Part shown: one piece after another, positions 1-6,757 of the stretch | Position numbering within the stretch: the first letter of the stretch is position 1 | Layout of the letters: every line of letters starts with the position of its first letter | Source: Lachnospiraceae bacterium | Lineage (GTDB): Bacteria; Bacillota; Clostridia; Lachnospirales; Lachnospiraceae | Direction of reading: 5' to 3' | NCBI GenBank assembly: GCA_900765975.1 | Contig: CAAFTS010000086.1 | Location: forward strand, 1 to 12,681 | DNA: 12,681 bases | Notes under the pieces: generated by a model | Told to the model about the DNA's origin: nothing | Databases searched by the model: none | The model's input: the letters and a program-made list of their open reading frames with translations, nothing else | Position numbers and translations under genes: made by a program

Positions 1-115
1 ATAGAAGGTACTAAAATAATATAGGATATAGAAGAAGAGTGTAAGACTGAATTCAGCATGAGAGTGGAATTTACTTTTTCATTCAAGATTAACAACACCT
101 CTCTTTGATTGATTC

Positions 116-144
116 TTGCACTTTTTAATTTTCTATGCTATTCT
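116..144 (+). promoter_or_regulatory. Candidate sigma-A promoter for the MATE gene
   Basis: TTGCAC (116-121) and TATTCT (139-144) are separated by 17 bp, and TG at 136-137 gives an extended -10 element. Transcription would start near 151, just before the stem-loop at 159-206 and about 87 nt upstream of the ATG. The match is good but rests on inspection alone. Confidence 0.45.
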
Positions 145-158
145 GTAGCTACGGTTTG

Positions 159-206
159 AAACGCTCCCGAATACAAAGGCTACTTTGTACCCGGGAGCGT
201 TTTTTG
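159..206 (+). terminator. Strong stem-loop with T-run in front of the MATE gene
   Basis: ACGCTCCCG (161-169) pairs perfectly with CGGGAGCGT (192-200). Inside it, TACAAAG (172-178) pairs with CTTTGTA (183-189) around the loop GCTA. A run of T follows (200-205). This is a textbook Rho-independent terminator on the plus strand. It either ends a transcript arriving from the left of the window or, if the promoter at 116-144 is used, lies in the MATE leader and could attenuate it. I see no obvious anti-terminator arm, and the predicted start leaves only about 8 nt ahead of the stem, so terminating an upstream transcript is the simpler reading. Confidence 0.75.
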
Positions 207-237
207 TTAAAATTAAAATCTAATTTTGGGAGGCTAT

Positions 238-1533
238 ATGAACAAAAATATTTTAAAAGATTTTTCCAAATATGTTTCTTTCAATATTTTGGGGCAGATT
301 GCTTATTCCTGTTATACACTGGCGGATACTTTCTTTGTATCTGCTGACCTCGGAACAAATGGTCTTACTGCTCTAAATCTTGCATTTCCTGTATTTTGTA
401 TGATCAGTGGAGCTGGTCTTATGATCGGCATTGGCGGCAGTTCTCGATTTTCTATCCTTAAAAGTCGTAGTGAGTCCAAGACGGCCGACCAAATATTTAC
501 AAATGCTTTTATACTTGTATTTATGTTTGCCGCAATTTTCTTTTTTGCGGGGTTCTTTGCCTCCCGCCCTCTTACGAAACTGCTTGGCGCCAACAATCAA
601 GTTTTTGAAATAACAAACATCTATTTGAAAACACTTATGCTTTTTGCACCCGCATTTATGCTCAATCATCTGCTACAATGTTTTGTCAGAAATGATGGCC
701 ATCCTTCTCTTTCAATGGCAGCCATGATGACCGGAAGTTTTTCAAATATTATATTGGATTATATTTTTATTTTCCCTTTCAATATGGGGATTTTCGGAGC
801 TGCCTTTGCAACCGGATTATCCCCTGTTATAAGTATGCTCATTCTGCTGCCTTATTTTATTAAGAAAAAAAATTCTTTTCATTTCATATCCACGAACCTC
901 GTTCAAATGAAAAGAAACGTCGGAACAATCCTTGGCAATGGTGTTCCACCGTTTTTAACAGAAGCAGCCTCTGGAGTGGTTATGCTTGTTTTTAACTTTA
1001 TTATGCTTAGAATTGCAGGCAATGTCGGTGTCGCAGCTTTCGGCGTTATCAGCGTTATTTCTCTTGTCGTAATCGCGTTGTATACCGGATTGTCCCAAGG
1101 AATGCAGCCTCTGATCAGCCAGAACCATGGAGCTGAAAATAAGAAAAATGTTCGAACACTCTTGAACTATTCCCTAGTGACTTCTGTACTTTTATCCGCT
1201 GTAATATATGGAATTATTTTCTTCAACGCCCCCTGCCTGGTTTCCATTTTCAACAGAGAGCAGGATTTATTTTTGGCTCAATATGCAATTCCCGGCTTAA
1301 AACTTTATTTTACCGCATGTCCGTTTATTGGGTTTAATATCGTTTTATCCACCTATTTTATATCTATTAACCACCCACTCCCCGCACAGATCATTTCGAT
1401 TTTGCGAAGTTTTTTCATTTTAATTCCTATGGCGTTTATTCTTTCATATTTTTGGGGAATGACAGGGGTCTGGCTTGCATACCCTGCCACAGAAATACTA
1501 GTATTTATCATTGCATTATCAAAAAGACCTTAA
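238..1533 (+). CDS. MATE family multidrug exporter (MepA-like)
   Basis: The 431-residue integral membrane protein has about 12 hydrophobic segments arranged as two halves of six, the fold of MATE exporters, which move cationic drugs and metabolites out of the cell in exchange for Na+ or H+. Family marks include GIGGSSRFSILKSR near residue 70 and QGMQPLISQNHGA near residue 290, the latter typical of the MepA subgroup. The ATG at 238 is chosen because GGGAGG (228-233) sits at good distance; an in-frame TTG at 226 lies before that site and is unlikely. The protein stops almost directly after the last membrane segment, slightly short for the family (usually about 440-460 residues), but no helix seems missing. 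Its last 15 bases overlap the end of the convergent P-type ATPase gene. The substrate cannot be read from the sequence. Confidence 0.93.
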   Translation: MNKNILKDFSKYVSFNILGQIAYSCYTLADTFFVSADLGTNGLTALNLAFPVFCMISGAGLMIGIGGSSRFSILKSRSESKTADQIFTNAFILVFMFAAIFFFAGFFASRPLTKLLGANNQVFEITNIYLKTLMLFAPAFMLNHLLQCFVRNDGHPSLSMAAMMTGSFSNIILDYIFIFPFNMGIFGAAFATGLSPVISMLILLPYFIKKKNSFHFISTNLVQMKRNVGTILGNGVPPFLTEAASGVVMLVFNFIMLRIAGNVGVAAFGVISVISLVVIALYTGLSQGMQPLISQNHGAENKKNVRTLLNYSLVTSVLLSAVIYGIIFFNAPCLVSIFNREQDLFLAQYAIPGLKLYFTACPFIGFNIVLSTYFISINHPLPAQIISILRSFFILIPMAFILSYFWGMTGVWLAYPATEILVFIIALSKRP

Positions 1534-3939
1534 ATAAGATCTTATTTTTCCAATCAAAACTGTTAAATATCGTAATACTGGTTCTGTCGCAATTGCAAAT
1601 ACAACAAATAACATCACACATTCAGTTGTCATATGTGTTATCGCAAATAAATCTTTTAAATAAATACTACAGAATAGTAAGCCTACAATACATCCACTTA
1701 ATATACCTGCTCTTATTTTATTCATCGGTTCGCTTATCTTATAAAGAATCATAAATCCTACAATTGCAAGCAACATAGTTGCTGCCGTTGAAATATCTGT
1801 TCCATTTACATCAAACGTTCTACCAAAAATTGTAAGAGCTGCGACTGCAAGGGCATCTGTAAGAGCAGCCGGCAAAGCTTTTAATAGTACATTTGGAAGA
1901 AAGCGCCCCTCAATTCTATTTTTATTTGGTTCAAGTGCAAGGAAAAATGCCGGCACACCTATTGTAAACATACTGATCAACGATATTTGCGATGGTTCTA
2001 ACGGATAAGTAAACATAAATACTACAGAAGCAACGCTCAACAAGAAAGAGAAGATATTTTTCACCAGAAACAAACTGGCAGATCTTTCTATATTATTTAC
2101 AACTCTTCGTCCTTCTAACACAACCTGTGGCATACAGGAAAAATCAGATTCCAGCAAAACTAATTGGGATGCCTGTGCAGCTGCATCACTTCCCGAAGCC
2201 ATTGCAATACTACAATCCGCATCTTTCAATGCTAAAACATCATTAACTCCGTCTCCCGTCATAGCTACTGTATGACCTGCCTCCTGTAAAATTCGTACAA
2301 ACTTTCGTTTTTGATTCGGAGTCACACGACCAAACACTGTGTGTTCTAATACTGCTTTTCTCAAAGATGCCTCATCCTTTAATTCAGATGCATCTATAAA
2401 ATTTTCTGCATTTTTAATCCCAGCCCGTTTTGCAATCCTTGACACGGTCACCGGATTATCTCCGGAAATTACTTTTACTTCTACCCCTTGTTCTGCAAAA
2501 TATGTAAATGTTTCTTCTGCTGCTTCTCGAATCGGATTTTCCAAAAGTATAAACCCGTATGGCGTAATACCATGCTCTAATACTTTCCCATCTATTTCTT
2601 GATCATAATATCCAAATACAAGTACACGAGCTCCACTAGACGCATATTTTAATATTTCTTCTTCATACTGATTATATTTTTCTTTTAAAACAAATTCAGG
2701 AGCACCAAGTACATAACGCCCATCTTCAAATGTTACACTGCTGTATTTTGTTGCAGAAGAAAACCCTGTTTTTGATATGGCTTTTCTTTCTGTTGCTGCT
2801 GTAAAATATTCCTTTACTGCCTTCATGGTAATGTTATCTTTTGTCATTGCTGCCGCAAAGTCACCAACTAACATAGGTAGCGGACCATTTTCTTCCTCGT
2901 CATATTTCTCTGTTTTAATCAACTCTTTTACTCTCATAGTGTTTTCTGTAATGGTTCCAGTTTTATCTACACAAAGTACATCAACTCTTGCAAGAGTTTC
3001 TATACATTTCATATCGTGTAATAAAACTTTTTTCTGCGCCAGCCTCATCGAACTAACCGCCAGTGCCACACTCGCCAGAAGATATAATCCCTCTGGTATC
3101 ATTCCTATGACTGCGGCAATCATGGAAATAACGCTTTCTCTAAAACCATCATGTTGGAAGAAAAACGCTTGCGAAAATAAAACAATTCCTATCGGTATAA
3201 TTGCTATACCTACCCATTTTACAAGTTTATCCAATGATCTTATCATTTCTGACTGTTCTTTTGACTGCATTTCCTTTGCCTGCAGTGTCAGTTTTGATAT
3301 ATACGAATCTTTTCCAACTTTATCTAATCTGGCGTGACATTGCCCTGATACAATAAAGCTTCCGGACATCAATTTTGAACCGGATCGTTTTGTAATCTCA
3401 TCAGATTCTCCAGTAAGAAGGGACTCATTTACTTGCACCTCTCCTGCACACACCTCAGCATCTGCACATACTTGATCACCTGCTTTAAATATTACAATAT
3501 CGTCCAAAACCAGTTCTTCTGCGTTAATCTCCGTTTTCTTTCCATTGCGAACTACTAGCGCTTTCGGCGCATTTAACATTGTGAGTTTATCCAATACTTG
3601 TTTTGCTCGAATTTCCTGTATAATTCCTATTAATGTATTTGCAATGATAACAGGAAGAAAAGTAAGATTTCGAAACGATCCAACTAAACAAAGTAATACT
3701 GCCAAAACAACAAATATTAAGTTAAAATACGTAAACACATTTTCATACACAATTTCTTTTGTGGTTTTTGAAGGTGGATCGACTGCTTTATTTGTCCATC
3801 CATGCAAATAATGTTCTTGTACTTGCTGACTTGTCAGACCTTTCTTATAATCTGGCTGATATCTTGTTGTCGGGATTCTTTGCTCTTGTTTTTCTTCTGT
3901 CTTTTGTTTTCGATTTCTTGCCACTTTTCCTACCTTCAT
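1519..3939 (-). CDS. CtpE-like P2-type cation-transporting ATPase
   Basis: The 806-residue P-type ATPase has the core in order: actuator TGES (about 176-179), M4 motif IPEGL (about 281-285), phosphorylation site DKTGT (about 325-329), hinge TGDGVND (about 561-567), then a membrane half with NNIERSASLFLVKN and FTIGVPAFFLALEPN. It lacks the CPC motif of heavy-metal pumps. PEGL in M4 and the C-terminal motifs match the group containing mycobacterial CtpE, described as a Ca2+ transporter; the ion here is inferred, and Mn2+ or another divalent ion is possible. The N-terminus is a basic, charged stretch of about 35 residues. ATG at 3939 is preferred over the in-frame TTG at 3972, which would lie inside the upstream gene and has no ribosome binding site. 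The chosen ATG has only a weak AAAGAA site and starts 8 nt after the upstream stop, suggesting translational coupling with the P1B ATPase. Confidence 0.9.
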   Translation of the reverse strand: MKVGKVARNRKQKTEEKQEQRIPTTRYQPDYKKGLTSQQVQEHYLHGWTNKAVDPPSKTTKEIVYENVFTYFNLIFVVLAVLLCLVGSFRNLTFLPVIIANTLIGIIQEIRAKQVLDKLTMLNAPKALVVRNGKKTEINAEELVLDDIVIFKAGDQVCADAEVCAGEVQVNESLLTGESDEITKRSGSKLMSGSFIVSGQCHARLDKVGKDSYISKLTLQAKEMQSKEQSEMIRSLDKLVKWVGIAIIPIGIVLFSQAFFFQHDGFRESVISMIAAVIGMIPEGLYLLASVALAVSSMRLAQKKVLLHDMKCIETLARVDVLCVDKTGTITENTMRVKELIKTEKYDEEENGPLPMLVGDFAAAMTKDNITMKAVKEYFTAATERKAISKTGFSSATKYSSVTFEDGRYVLGAPEFVLKEKYNQYEEEILKYASSGARVLVFGYYDQEIDGKVLEHGITPYGFILLENPIREAAEETFTYFAEQGVEVKVISGDNPVTVSRIAKRAGIKNAENFIDASELKDEASLRKAVLEHTVFGRVTPNQKRKFVRILQEAGHTVAMTGDGVNDVLALKDADCSIAMASGSDAAAQASQLVLLESDFSCMPQVVLEGRRVVNNIERSASLFLVKNIFSFLLSVASVVFMFTYPLEPSQISLISMFTIGVPAFFLALEPNKNRIEGRFLPNVLLKALPAALTDALAVAALTIFGRTFDVNGTDISTAATMLLAIVGFMILYKISEPMNKIRAGILSGCIVGLLFCSIYLKDLFAITHMTTECVMLFVVFAIATEPVLRYLTVLIGKIRSYLRSF

Positions 3940-3947
3940 TTCTTTAA

Positions 3948-5873
3948 TTACAGTTTTTTTACAAATAAACAACGGATTGCATTTAAAACTGCAAGAATCA
4001 TTACTCCTACATCTGCAAAAATTGCCATATACATATTCACTTCACCAAAAGCACCTAAAATTAGACAAGCAAACTTAATTCCTAACGCTAAAACAATATT
4101 CTGATAAACAATTCCCAAACACTTTCTTGATATTTTAATTGCCTTCGTAATTTTCATTGGATCATCATCCATCAAAACAACATCTGCCGCTTCAATTGCT
4201 GCATCAGACCCCATTGCTCCCATGGCAATTCCTATATCTGCTCTAGATAGAACCGGTGCATCATTAATTCCATCTCCTACAAATGCGAGTTTTGATTTTG
4301 CATTATTTTCTCCCAGTAGTTCTTCTACCTTTGTTACTTTATCTGCTGGAAGCAGTTCACTATATACTTTATCAATTTCTAAGGAAGATGCAACCTGTTC
4401 TGCCACTTTTTTTGCATCTCCGGTAAGCATTACTGTTTTATTTATCCCAGCCTTTTTTAAAGATGTAATTGCTTCCTTCGCATGTGGTTTTATTATATCC
4501 GAAATAACAATATGCCCTGCATACTTACCACTAATTGCCACATGTATAATAGTTCCCGTACTATGACATTCTTTATACGGCACATTTATTCTTCTCATTA
4601 GCTTATCATTTCCAGCTGCAACTTCTAATCCATCTACTTTTGCAATTACACCATTTCCACTTACTTCCTCTATATCACTCACACGTGAACGATCAATCTC
4701 TTTTCCGTACGCACGCTGAAGACTTTTACTAATCGGATGAGAGGAAGCACTCTCTGCTAATGCTGCATATTCAATCAGCCTCTCTTGTTCCATCTCATTA
4801 TGATGGATAGCATTCACTTCAAAAACTCCTTGTGTCAATGTACCTGTCTTATCAAAAACTACTGTTTTTACTTTTGATAATGTTTCCAGATAATTTGAAC
4901 CTTTTACTAAAACACCAGCTTGGCTTGCGCCACCGATTCCTGCAAAAAAACTAAGCGGAATACTAATTACTAAGGCACAAGGACAACTTATAATAAGAAA
5001 TGTCAGAGACCGATAAATCCATGTTCCCCAATCGGCTGACTGCCCCAATGCGAGAATTCTCACAAGTGGTGGAAGCACAGCTAAGGCCAGCGCACTATAA
5101 CATACCAATGGTGTATAGATTTTTGCAAATTTGGAAATAAATTTCTCCGATTTAGACTTTTTAGAACTTGCATTTTCTACTAAATCTAAAATTTTAGAAA
5201 CTGTAGATTCACCAAACTCTTTCGTTGTCTTAATTTTTAGTACGCCTGTCATATTAATGCATCCACTAATAATCTCATCTCCGACCTTTGCTTCACGCGG
5301 CAAACTTTCCCCGGTCAACGCACTTGTGTTTAAGCTCGAATTTCCTTCCTCAACAACTCCATCAATCGGTACTTTTTCTCCTGGTTGTACAATAATGATA
5401 CTTCCTATTTCTACTTCAGCCGGATCAACTTGCTCTAACTTTCCATCTTTCTCTATATTAGCATAATCAGGGCGAATATCCATCAATTCGCTAATATTGC
5501 GTCGGCTTTTTCCCACTGCATATCCTTGAAACCATTCTCCGATTTGATAAAACAACATAACTGCAATCGCTTCAAAATAATCACCATCCGAGGAAATGGC
5601 CAATATCATTGCCCCGACTGTTGCAACTGCCATAAGAAAATTTTCATCAAATACCTGGCGATTCATAATTCCCCGAACAGCTTTTTTCAAAATATCATAT
5701 CCGATAATAAAATAATTGATCAAATACAGACCTAATCGAATCCATCGCCCTGCAGACGGGTACAAATCCCCCTCTAGAAAAGACAATACATCTTTTGAAA
5801 ATAATTGCAACACCAATAACATAGCAGATGCAATCAAAATACGAATTAACATTTTCTTTTGCTTCTTTTTCAT
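3948..5873 (-). CDS. cadA: P1B-2 heavy-metal (Zn/Cd/Pb) exporting ATPase without HMA domain
   Basis: The 641-residue heavy-metal P-type ATPase exports soft divalent cations using ATP. Visible marks are TGES (about 187-190), the transmembrane metal site SCPCALVIS (CPC about 297-299), DKTGT (about 341-345), the P1B-specific SSHPIS (HP about 379-380), GDGINDAP (about 533-538), a lysine in the seventh membrane helix (LGIKFA, about 600) and an aspartate in the eighth (FADVG, about 621). CPC plus that Lys and Asp is the signature of the ZntA/CadA (P1B-2) group, not the copper pumps. The usual N-terminal HMA metal-binding domain is absent; the protein begins with a short lysine-rich stretch and goes straight into the membrane. 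An HMA domain is encoded by the small gene directly upstream. ATG at 5873 follows AAAGGA 12 nt before it; the in-frame GTG at 5894 has no ribosome binding site. The gene symbol reflects family only; the exact metal is not certain. Confidence 0.92.
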   Translation of the reverse strand: MKKKQKKMLIRILIASAMLLVLQLFSKDVLSFLEGDLYPSAGRWIRLGLYLINYFIIGYDILKKAVRGIMNRQVFDENFLMAVATVGAMILAISSDGDYFEAIAVMLFYQIGEWFQGYAVGKSRRNISELMDIRPDYANIEKDGKLEQVDPAEVEIGSIIIVQPGEKVPIDGVVEEGNSSLNTSALTGESLPREAKVGDEIISGCINMTGVLKIKTTKEFGESTVSKILDLVENASSKKSKSEKFISKFAKIYTPLVCYSALALAVLPPLVRILALGQSADWGTWIYRSLTFLIISCPCALVISIPLSFFAGIGGASQAGVLVKGSNYLETLSKVKTVVFDKTGTLTQGVFEVNAIHHNEMEQERLIEYAALAESASSHPISKSLQRAYGKEIDRSRVSDIEEVSGNGVIAKVDGLEVAAGNDKLMRRINVPYKECHSTGTIIHVAISGKYAGHIVISDIIKPHAKEAITSLKKAGINKTVMLTGDAKKVAEQVASSLEIDKVYSELLPADKVTKVEELLGENNAKSKLAFVGDGINDAPVLSRADIGIAMGAMGSDAAIEAADVVLMDDDPMKITKAIKISRKCLGIVYQNIVLALGIKFACLILGAFGEVNMYMAIFADVGVMILAVLNAIRCLFVKKL

Positions 5874-5929
5874 ATTTTTCTTTATTCCTTTCACAGCTAT
5901 TCTAATTGATTCACGCTCTAATATATAAA

Positions 5930-5970
5930 TAGCACACTCAAAATATCCTCAAAGTATTTTAAGCGTGCTA
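5930..5970 (-). other. Intergenic hairpin between the HMA gene and the P1B ATPase gene
   Basis: Bases 5930-5945 and 5955-5970 form a 16-position inverted repeat around a 9-nt loop. As minus-strand RNA every position pairs: 14 Watson-Crick pairs and 2 G-U wobbles. On the plus strand the two wobble positions would be A-C mismatches, so the structure favours the operon mRNA. No clear T-run follows it, so it is not a standard terminator. It could stabilise the 3' end of a short HMA-only transcript or adjust the ratio of the small protein to the pump. Confidence 0.6.
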
Positions 5971-5991
5971 CTTATCATAAAATGTTTTTAT

Positions 5992-6210
5992 TTACAGAAA
6001 AATTTCACAATCTGACTCTACCTTTTTACAAGATGCAAGAACATCCTGCATTACCTTTTTCGGATCATATCCTTCTGCAAATTCAACAATCATCTTCTGT
6101 GTCATAAAATTCACAGTAGCACTTTCTACGCCATTCGTTTTGCAAGCAGCATCTTCCATTAAATTTGCGCAATTTGCACAGTCCACCTCAATTTTATAAG
6201 TTTTCTTCAT
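5992..6210 (-). CDS. Stand-alone HMA-domain metal-binding protein
   Basis: This 72-residue cytoplasmic protein is a single heavy-metal-associated domain. The metal site is DCANC within VDCANCA (about residues 8-14), a version usual in the N-terminal domains of P1B-2 ATPases. The pattern KIEVDC...GVESATVNF...KMIVEF fits the beta-alpha-beta repeat of the fold. Two more cysteines lie near the C-terminus (SCKKVESDCEIF). ATG at 6210 is preceded by a perfect AGGAGG; the longer frame from 6246 has no such site. It is first in the operon with the pump that lacks this domain, so it probably serves as a detached metal-delivery or regulatory domain. A free copper chaperone is the main alternative by fold, but the neighbouring pump is not a copper type. 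Confidence 0.9.
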   Translation of the reverse strand: MKKTYKIEVDCANCANLMEDAACKTNGVESATVNFMTQKMIVEFAEGYDPKKVMQDVLASCKKVESDCEIFL

Positions 6211-6240
6211 GAGTATCCTCCTAAACATATTTCTGTAATT

Positions 6241-6268
6241 CAACAATTAAGTACTTGTTTAATCATTG
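6241..6268. promoter_or_regulatory. Candidate ArsR operator between the hma and arsR genes
   Basis: CAACAATTAA (6241-6250) and TTAATCATTG (6259-6268) form an imperfect inverted repeat (8 of 10 positions) around an 8-bp centre. The spacing resembles the long, AT-rich imperfect repeats bound by SmtB/CadC-type dimers. It covers the -35 box of the arsR promoter and the expected transcription start of the opposing hma promoter, so one bound dimer could silence both. Confidence 0.5.
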
Positions 6269-6283
6269 TGGTTGTAGTATAAT
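6255..6283 (+). promoter_or_regulatory. Promoter of arsR-araC
   Basis: TTGTTT (6255-6260) and a perfect TATAAT (6278-6283) are 17 bp apart. Transcription would begin near 6290, giving a leader of about 84 nt before the arsR ATG. The -35 box lies inside the candidate operator, consistent with autorepression. Confidence 0.65.
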
Positions 6284-6304
6284 TCAGTTACTCAGAGAAG
6301 TCAA
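6276..6304 (-). promoter_or_regulatory. Promoter of the hma-P1B-P2 ATPase operon
   Basis: Reading the minus strand, TTGACT (6304-6299) and TATACT (6281-6276) are 17 bp apart, a strong sigma-A match. The -10 box overlaps that of the arsR promoter on the other strand (6278-6283), so the two promoters face each other and RNA polymerase could probably occupy only one at a time. The start would fall near 6269, next to the candidate operator. Confidence 0.65.
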
Positions 6305-6373
6305 TATCAAATGAAAAGATTCTGCCAAAAGGGCGAAAAGCGTTTCCAATCGGGAGAAAAAGAGGTTTACAAT

Positions 6374-6739
6374 ATGAATAATATTACATTACCACACAAC
6401 CATAACATTTCACCAGTTTCCAAAAATATCCAAAAAGAGCTGGACAACATTGATAAGTTTCAATTAATTGCTGATATATTCAAACAATTAGGTGATACAA
6501 CCCGTGTTCGATTATTTTGGCTTTTATGTCATTGTGAAGAATGTGTAATTAATATTTCCGCCATGATGAACATGTCCAGCCCTGCCATTTCACATCATCT
6601 CCGGATTCTTCGAAGCAGTGGTCTGATTACTAGTCATCGTACCGGAAAAGAGGTCTACTACCAAGCAGCTGACACAGAACAAAGTCAAATGCTTCATAAA
6701 ATGATAGAACAAGTTATAGAATTTACATGTCCAAACTAA
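6374..6739 (+). CDS. ArsR/SmtB-family metal-sensing repressor
   Basis: This 121-residue winged-helix repressor has the family core: LGDTTRVRLFWLL, then the recognition helix MSSPAISHHLRILRSSGLI and the wing RTGKEVYY. ATG at 6374 is selected because AGAGG (6361-6365) lies 8 nt ahead and the resulting length matches CadC/SmtB; an in-frame ATG at 6311 has no good site. Metal ligands are unusual. CadC's CVC box is here CVI, keeping only the first cysteine (C57), but two more cysteines precede it in LCHCEEC (C52, C54), and the N-terminus carries HNH (H8, H10). The alpha-5 site of SmtB/CzrA is not conserved: D100 is present, but the other expected positions are E102, Q113 and E116. Divergence from the metal-pump operon makes a Zn/Cd/Pb-type sensor likely. 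It is cotranscribed with the araC-type gene 18 nt downstream. Confidence 0.92.
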   Translation: MNNITLPHNHNISPVSKNIQKELDNIDKFQLIADIFKQLGDTTRVRLFWLLCHCEECVINISAMMNMSSPAISHHLRILRSSGLITSHRTGKEVYYQAADTEQSQMLHKMIEQVIEFTCPN

Positions 6740-6757
6740 TTAGCAGGAGAATCGTGT

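Larger units (their letters stand above)
1..225. other. Gene-free leader upstream of the MATE gene
   Basis: I see no convincing coding region here. The short reading frames present lack ribosome binding sites and resemble no known protein. The stretch holds a candidate promoter (116-144) and a strong stem-loop followed by a T-run (159-206), both described separately. The first 110 bases are AT-rich and featureless to my eye; they may be the 3' flank of a gene lying to the left of the window. Confidence 0.6.

Noticed and set aside
1..237. Possible guanidine-type or other riboswitch controlling the MATE gene
   Set aside because: No recognisable conserved riboswitch motif is present; the hairpin alone does not justify the call.
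135..347. Short plus-strand reading frame across the MATE leader
   Set aside because: It crosses the terminator-like hairpin, has no ribosome binding site and overlaps the MATE gene in another frame.
2777..3337. 186-codon plus-strand frame opposite the CtpE-like ATPase
   Set aside because: It is the antisense of a well-conserved ATPase domain, lacks a ribosome binding site and looks like no known protein.
3940..3972. TTG start at 3972 for the CtpE-like ATPase
   Set aside because: No ribosome binding site, and it would overlap the end of the upstream pump gene; ATG at 3939 fits better.
6311..6373. Longer ArsR protein starting at 6311
   Set aside because: There is no good ribosome binding site, whereas ATG at 6374 has AGAGG at proper distance and gives the usual family length.
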